The translations under genes and the position numbers were made by a program. The notes under the pieces are model-generated. The model was not told the origin of the DNA and made no database searches. It was given only the letters and a program-made list of their open reading frames with translations. A stretch of 8,809 nucleotides of DNA from Bacteroidota bacterium (GTDB taxonomy: Bacteria > Bacteroidota > Bacteroidia > Flavobacteriales > Flavobacteriaceae): positions 1 through 8,809 of the forward strand of contig SMXJ01000107.1 of NCBI GenBank assembly GCA_004356305.1. The letters run 5' to 3'. Shown one piece after another: positions 6,967 through 8,809 of the stretch (its first letter is position 1; each line of letters opens with the position of its first letter).

Positions 6967-7587
6967 ATGGAATATTCTTCAAAATTATTGGAAAATGCGG
7001 TCAATGCATTGTCCCAACTGCCTGGTATTGGTAAACGCACGGCATTGAGACTTGTTTTGCATCTATTAAATCAACCTGAAGATCAAACCCTGCAATTGTC
7101 TCAGAGTCTTCAGAAAATGCGGGAAGAGATTAATTTTTGTAAGAATTGTCACAATATTTCGGATACCGAATTGTGTGAGATCTGTGCCAATCCTAATCGG
7201 GACTCACAATTGGTGTGTGTGGTGGAAGACATTCGCGACGTTATAGCCATTGAGAATACGAGTCAGTACAAAGGGCATTACCATGTTCTGGGCGGGAAGA
7301 TATCTCCTATGGATGGTGTTGGTCCGGGTGATTTGAAAATTCCTACCCTGGTTCAGAAGGTGAAGAACGGCGGCCTGAACGAGCTTATTTTTGCTCTCAG
7401 TTCTACCATGGAAGGCGATACCACCAACTTTTATATCTTCAAGCAAATTGAAGATTATGATATCCTCACTACGACCATTGCGCGAGGTATTTCTGTAGGC
7501 GACGAGTTGGAATATGCAGATGAAGTTACCTTGGGCCGCAGTATTCTCAATAGAATTCCATTCGAATCTTCATTAAAAAGCACTTAG
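6967..7587 (+). CDS. recR: Recombination mediator protein RecR
   Basis: Cytosolic DNA-repair protein that acts with RecO (and RecF) to load RecA on SSB-coated single-stranded DNA at gaps. The 206-residue product is family length (E. coli RecR is 201). Landmarks in order: helix-hairpin-helix LPGIGKRTA (18-26); a Cys4 zinc site with C58, C61, C70 and C73 (CKNC and CEIC); and a Toprim domain from about 82 (VCVVED, with Glu87). The Toprim domain includes the typical GGKISPMDGVGPGDL (109-123), and the C-terminal end carries ARGISVGDELEYADEVTLG (172-190). The frame is open upstream to an ATG at 6904, but that would add 21 residues absent from RecR and would begin inside the terminator hairpin, so 6967 (MEYSSKLLENAV) is preferred. 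A TATCTTGC box (6943-6950) is a weak promoter candidate. It is followed after four bases by the glycosyltransferase gene, a likely operon partner. Confidence 0.98.
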   Translation: MEYSSKLLENAVNALSQLPGIGKRTALRLVLHLLNQPEDQTLQLSQSLQKMREEINFCKNCHNISDTELCEICANPNRDSQLVCVVEDIRDVIAIENTSQYKGHYHVLGGKISPMDGVGPGDLKIPTLVQKVKNGGLNELIFALSSTMEGDTTNFYIFKQIEDYDILTTTIARGISVGDELEYADEVTLGRSILNRIPFESSLKST

Positions 7588-7591
7588 TATT

Positions 7592-8725
7592 TTGAAGCTA
7601 ACAGTCGTCATTCTCAATTACAACGTACGTTTCTTTTTGGAGCAGTGCATTATTAGTGTTGAACGGGCAATGAAGGGCATTAATGCCGAAATTATTGTTA
7701 TTGACAACGATTCCGAAGACGACAGCTGTGCTATGGTGAAGCGACGTTTTCCCCACATTACCTTGTTGGAAAATAAAGAAAATGTTGGTTTCAGTAAAGC
7801 AAATAATCAAGCGGTCGCTATCGCAAAAGGTGAATATATATGTATTCTTAACCCCGATGCTGCAGTCGCCGAGGATACTTTTTTAACGGCTCTCGGGTTT
7901 GCTGATAATATCGAAAAGTTGGGGGCTTTAGGGATTTATTTAATGGATGGAACGGGTCATTTCCTTCCCGAAAGCAAAAGAAACTTGCCTACCCCAAGAC
8001 GTGCTTTGCTTAAATTGTTGGGACGATCCAAAGGTACAAATGGCTATTATGCCTGGCATGTGGAGGACAGAACCTCCGGAGAGATAGATATATTGGCAGG
8101 GGCCTTCATGTTGATGAAACGAAGTGTTTTCAACGAAGTGGGAGGCTTTGACGAAGATTATTTCATGTATGGTGAAGATATCGACCTGTCCTATAAATTG
8201 TTGAAAGCAGGATATAAAAACCATTACTTTGGAAGTTTATGTGTCTTACATTATAAAGGGGAGAGTACTCAAAAAGATGATGCCTATCTCGATCGGTTTT
8301 ATGGAGCTATGCGTATTTTCTATAAGAAACATTACCGTAGCAATTTTATACTCACTGGATTGTTAGGTATAGTTGTTGTGATCGCGAAAGTCTTTAGAAA
8401 AAGAACAGTACAGAACAGGAAAAATACGAGCCCGGAAACTAAAGAAGTATTGGTTTTTACCGAAAGTATTCCATTGTTGAAAAAACTGTCTGAAATATAT
8501 GACATTCCGGTAAGATCGGCATCCAAAACAACGGTCCTGGATAATGCTTTGTTTACACATAGCTTATGTGTGTTTGATGTTGACTATGTTTCGTACCGGC
8601 AGATATTTGCGGTCATGCGACAGCGAAAAAACAAGCAGAACAGTTTTCGTATCAGGCCACCAGGATGTAATTTTGTGATTGGAAGTGATCAAAGTGACCA
8701 AAAAGGAGGCGTTATAGAATTATAA
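7592..8725 (+). CDS. Family 2 glycosyltransferase with membrane segment and extra C-terminal module
   Basis: GT-A fold glycosyltransferase (GT2, WbbL/rhamnosyltransferase-like), 377 residues, probably adding a sugar from an NDP-sugar donor to a cell-surface glycan precursor at the inner membrane. The catalytic domain spans about 1-245: N-terminal strand TVVILNYNV (4-12), IIVIDNDSEDDS (34-45), ENVGFSKANN (63-72), the metal/donor-site LNPDA (86-90), and FDEDYFMYGEDIDLSYKLLKAGY (split here as FDEDYFMYG 186-194 and EDIDLSYKLLKAGY 195-208), whose acidic pair is the usual catalytic-base region. A hydrophobic stretch (about 251-268) may anchor it. Residues about 284-377 form a further alpha/beta-looking module (VLVFTESIPLLKKL, LCVFDVDYVSY, FVIGSDQSDQKGGVIEL) I cannot name. 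The start is TTG at 7592, four bases after recR, because no ATG fits and translation from it begins exactly at the family N-terminus. Acceptor and donor are unknown. Confidence 0.94.
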   Translation: MKLTVVILNYNVRFFLEQCIISVERAMKGINAEIIVIDNDSEDDSCAMVKRRFPHITLLENKENVGFSKANNQAVAIAKGEYICILNPDAAVAEDTFLTALGFADNIEKLGALGIYLMDGTGHFLPESKRNLPTPRRALLKLLGRSKGTNGYYAWHVEDRTSGEIDILAGAFMLMKRSVFNEVGGFDEDYFMYGEDIDLSYKLLKAGYKNHYFGSLCVLHYKGESTQKDDAYLDRFYGAMRIFYKKHYRSNFILTGLLGIVVVIAKVFRKRTVQNRKNTSPETKEVLVFTESIPLLKKLSEIYDIPVRSASKTTVLDNALFTHSLCVFDVDYVSYRQIFAVMRQRKNKQNSFRIRPPGCNFVIGSDQSDQKGGVIEL

Positions 8726-8801
8726 TTGTCAAATTCACAATATACTGCGTGTAAAACATAAATATTTTAAAGAATATTAAATATAACCACTCAAATTTTA
8801 T

Positions 8802-8809
8802 TAATTTTG
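8802..8809 (+). promoter_or_regulatory. Possible -7 promoter box at the right edge
   Basis: The last eight bases, TAATTTTG, match TAnnTTTG exactly. The upstream 84 bases after the glycosyltransferase stop are AT-rich and non-coding. No TTG is found at the usual -33 distance, and AT-rich sequence produces this motif often, so support is weak. It would serve a gene beyond the window. Confidence 0.2.

Noticed and set aside
8555..8571. Hairpin ACACATA-GCT-TATGTGT
   Set aside because: Located within the glycosyltransferase coding region, far from its end and without a T-run; probably incidental.
8761..8778. AATATT inverted repeat after the glycosyltransferase as a terminator
   Set aside because: The arms are pure A/T, self-palindromic and not followed by a T-run; too weak to call.

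Overview
The window looks like a chromosomal segment of a marine-type Flavobacteriaceae (phylum Bacteroidota). The evidence is a TonB-dependent outer-membrane barrel protein of the PF14905 type, a secreted protein with a C-terminal type IX secretion (T9SS) sorting domain, A-rich translation starts without a clear Shine-Dalgarno sequence, and promoter-like TAnnTTTG boxes. No mobile element, tRNA, rRNA or CRISPR array was seen.

Layout. Positions 1-2031 (minus) hold a TonB-dependent receptor whose C-terminus runs off the left edge. Positions 2032-2452 are a non-coding stretch containing a GC-rich hairpin with a T-run on the minus strand, overlapped by a 21-codon candidate leader ORF, and an in-frame upstream extension of the receptor ORF. 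Positions 2453-2812 (plus) encode a small CoA-binding-domain protein that starts with GTG. Its last 30 bases overlap tail-to-tail with a sodium:solute symporter gene (2783-4228, minus). A 122-base divergent promoter region separates the symporter from a large secreted Asp-box (BNR) beta-propeller protein with a T9SS tail (4351-6837, plus). After a terminator-like structure come recR (6967-7587, plus) and, four bases later, a family 2 glycosyltransferase with a TTG start (7592-8725, plus). The final 84 bases are AT-rich and end in a possible promoter box for a gene beyond the window.

How the genes relate. The two clear transcription units are recR plus the glycosyltransferase (a likely operon) and the solitary propeller gene. 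The receptor, the symporter and the T9SS-exported propeller protein are envelope or surface functions: outer-membrane uptake or binding, inner-membrane Na+-coupled import, and secreted or surface-attached binding or hydrolysis. Nothing in the sequence ties them to a shared substrate, and their strands show they are not one operon. RecR is a housekeeping recombination-repair factor.

Novelty. I found no convincing undescribed multi-gene system. The items most worth a second look are the leader-ORF/terminator arrangement upstream of the receptor, the unassigned C-terminal module of the glycosyltransferase, and the unknown ligand of the propeller protein.
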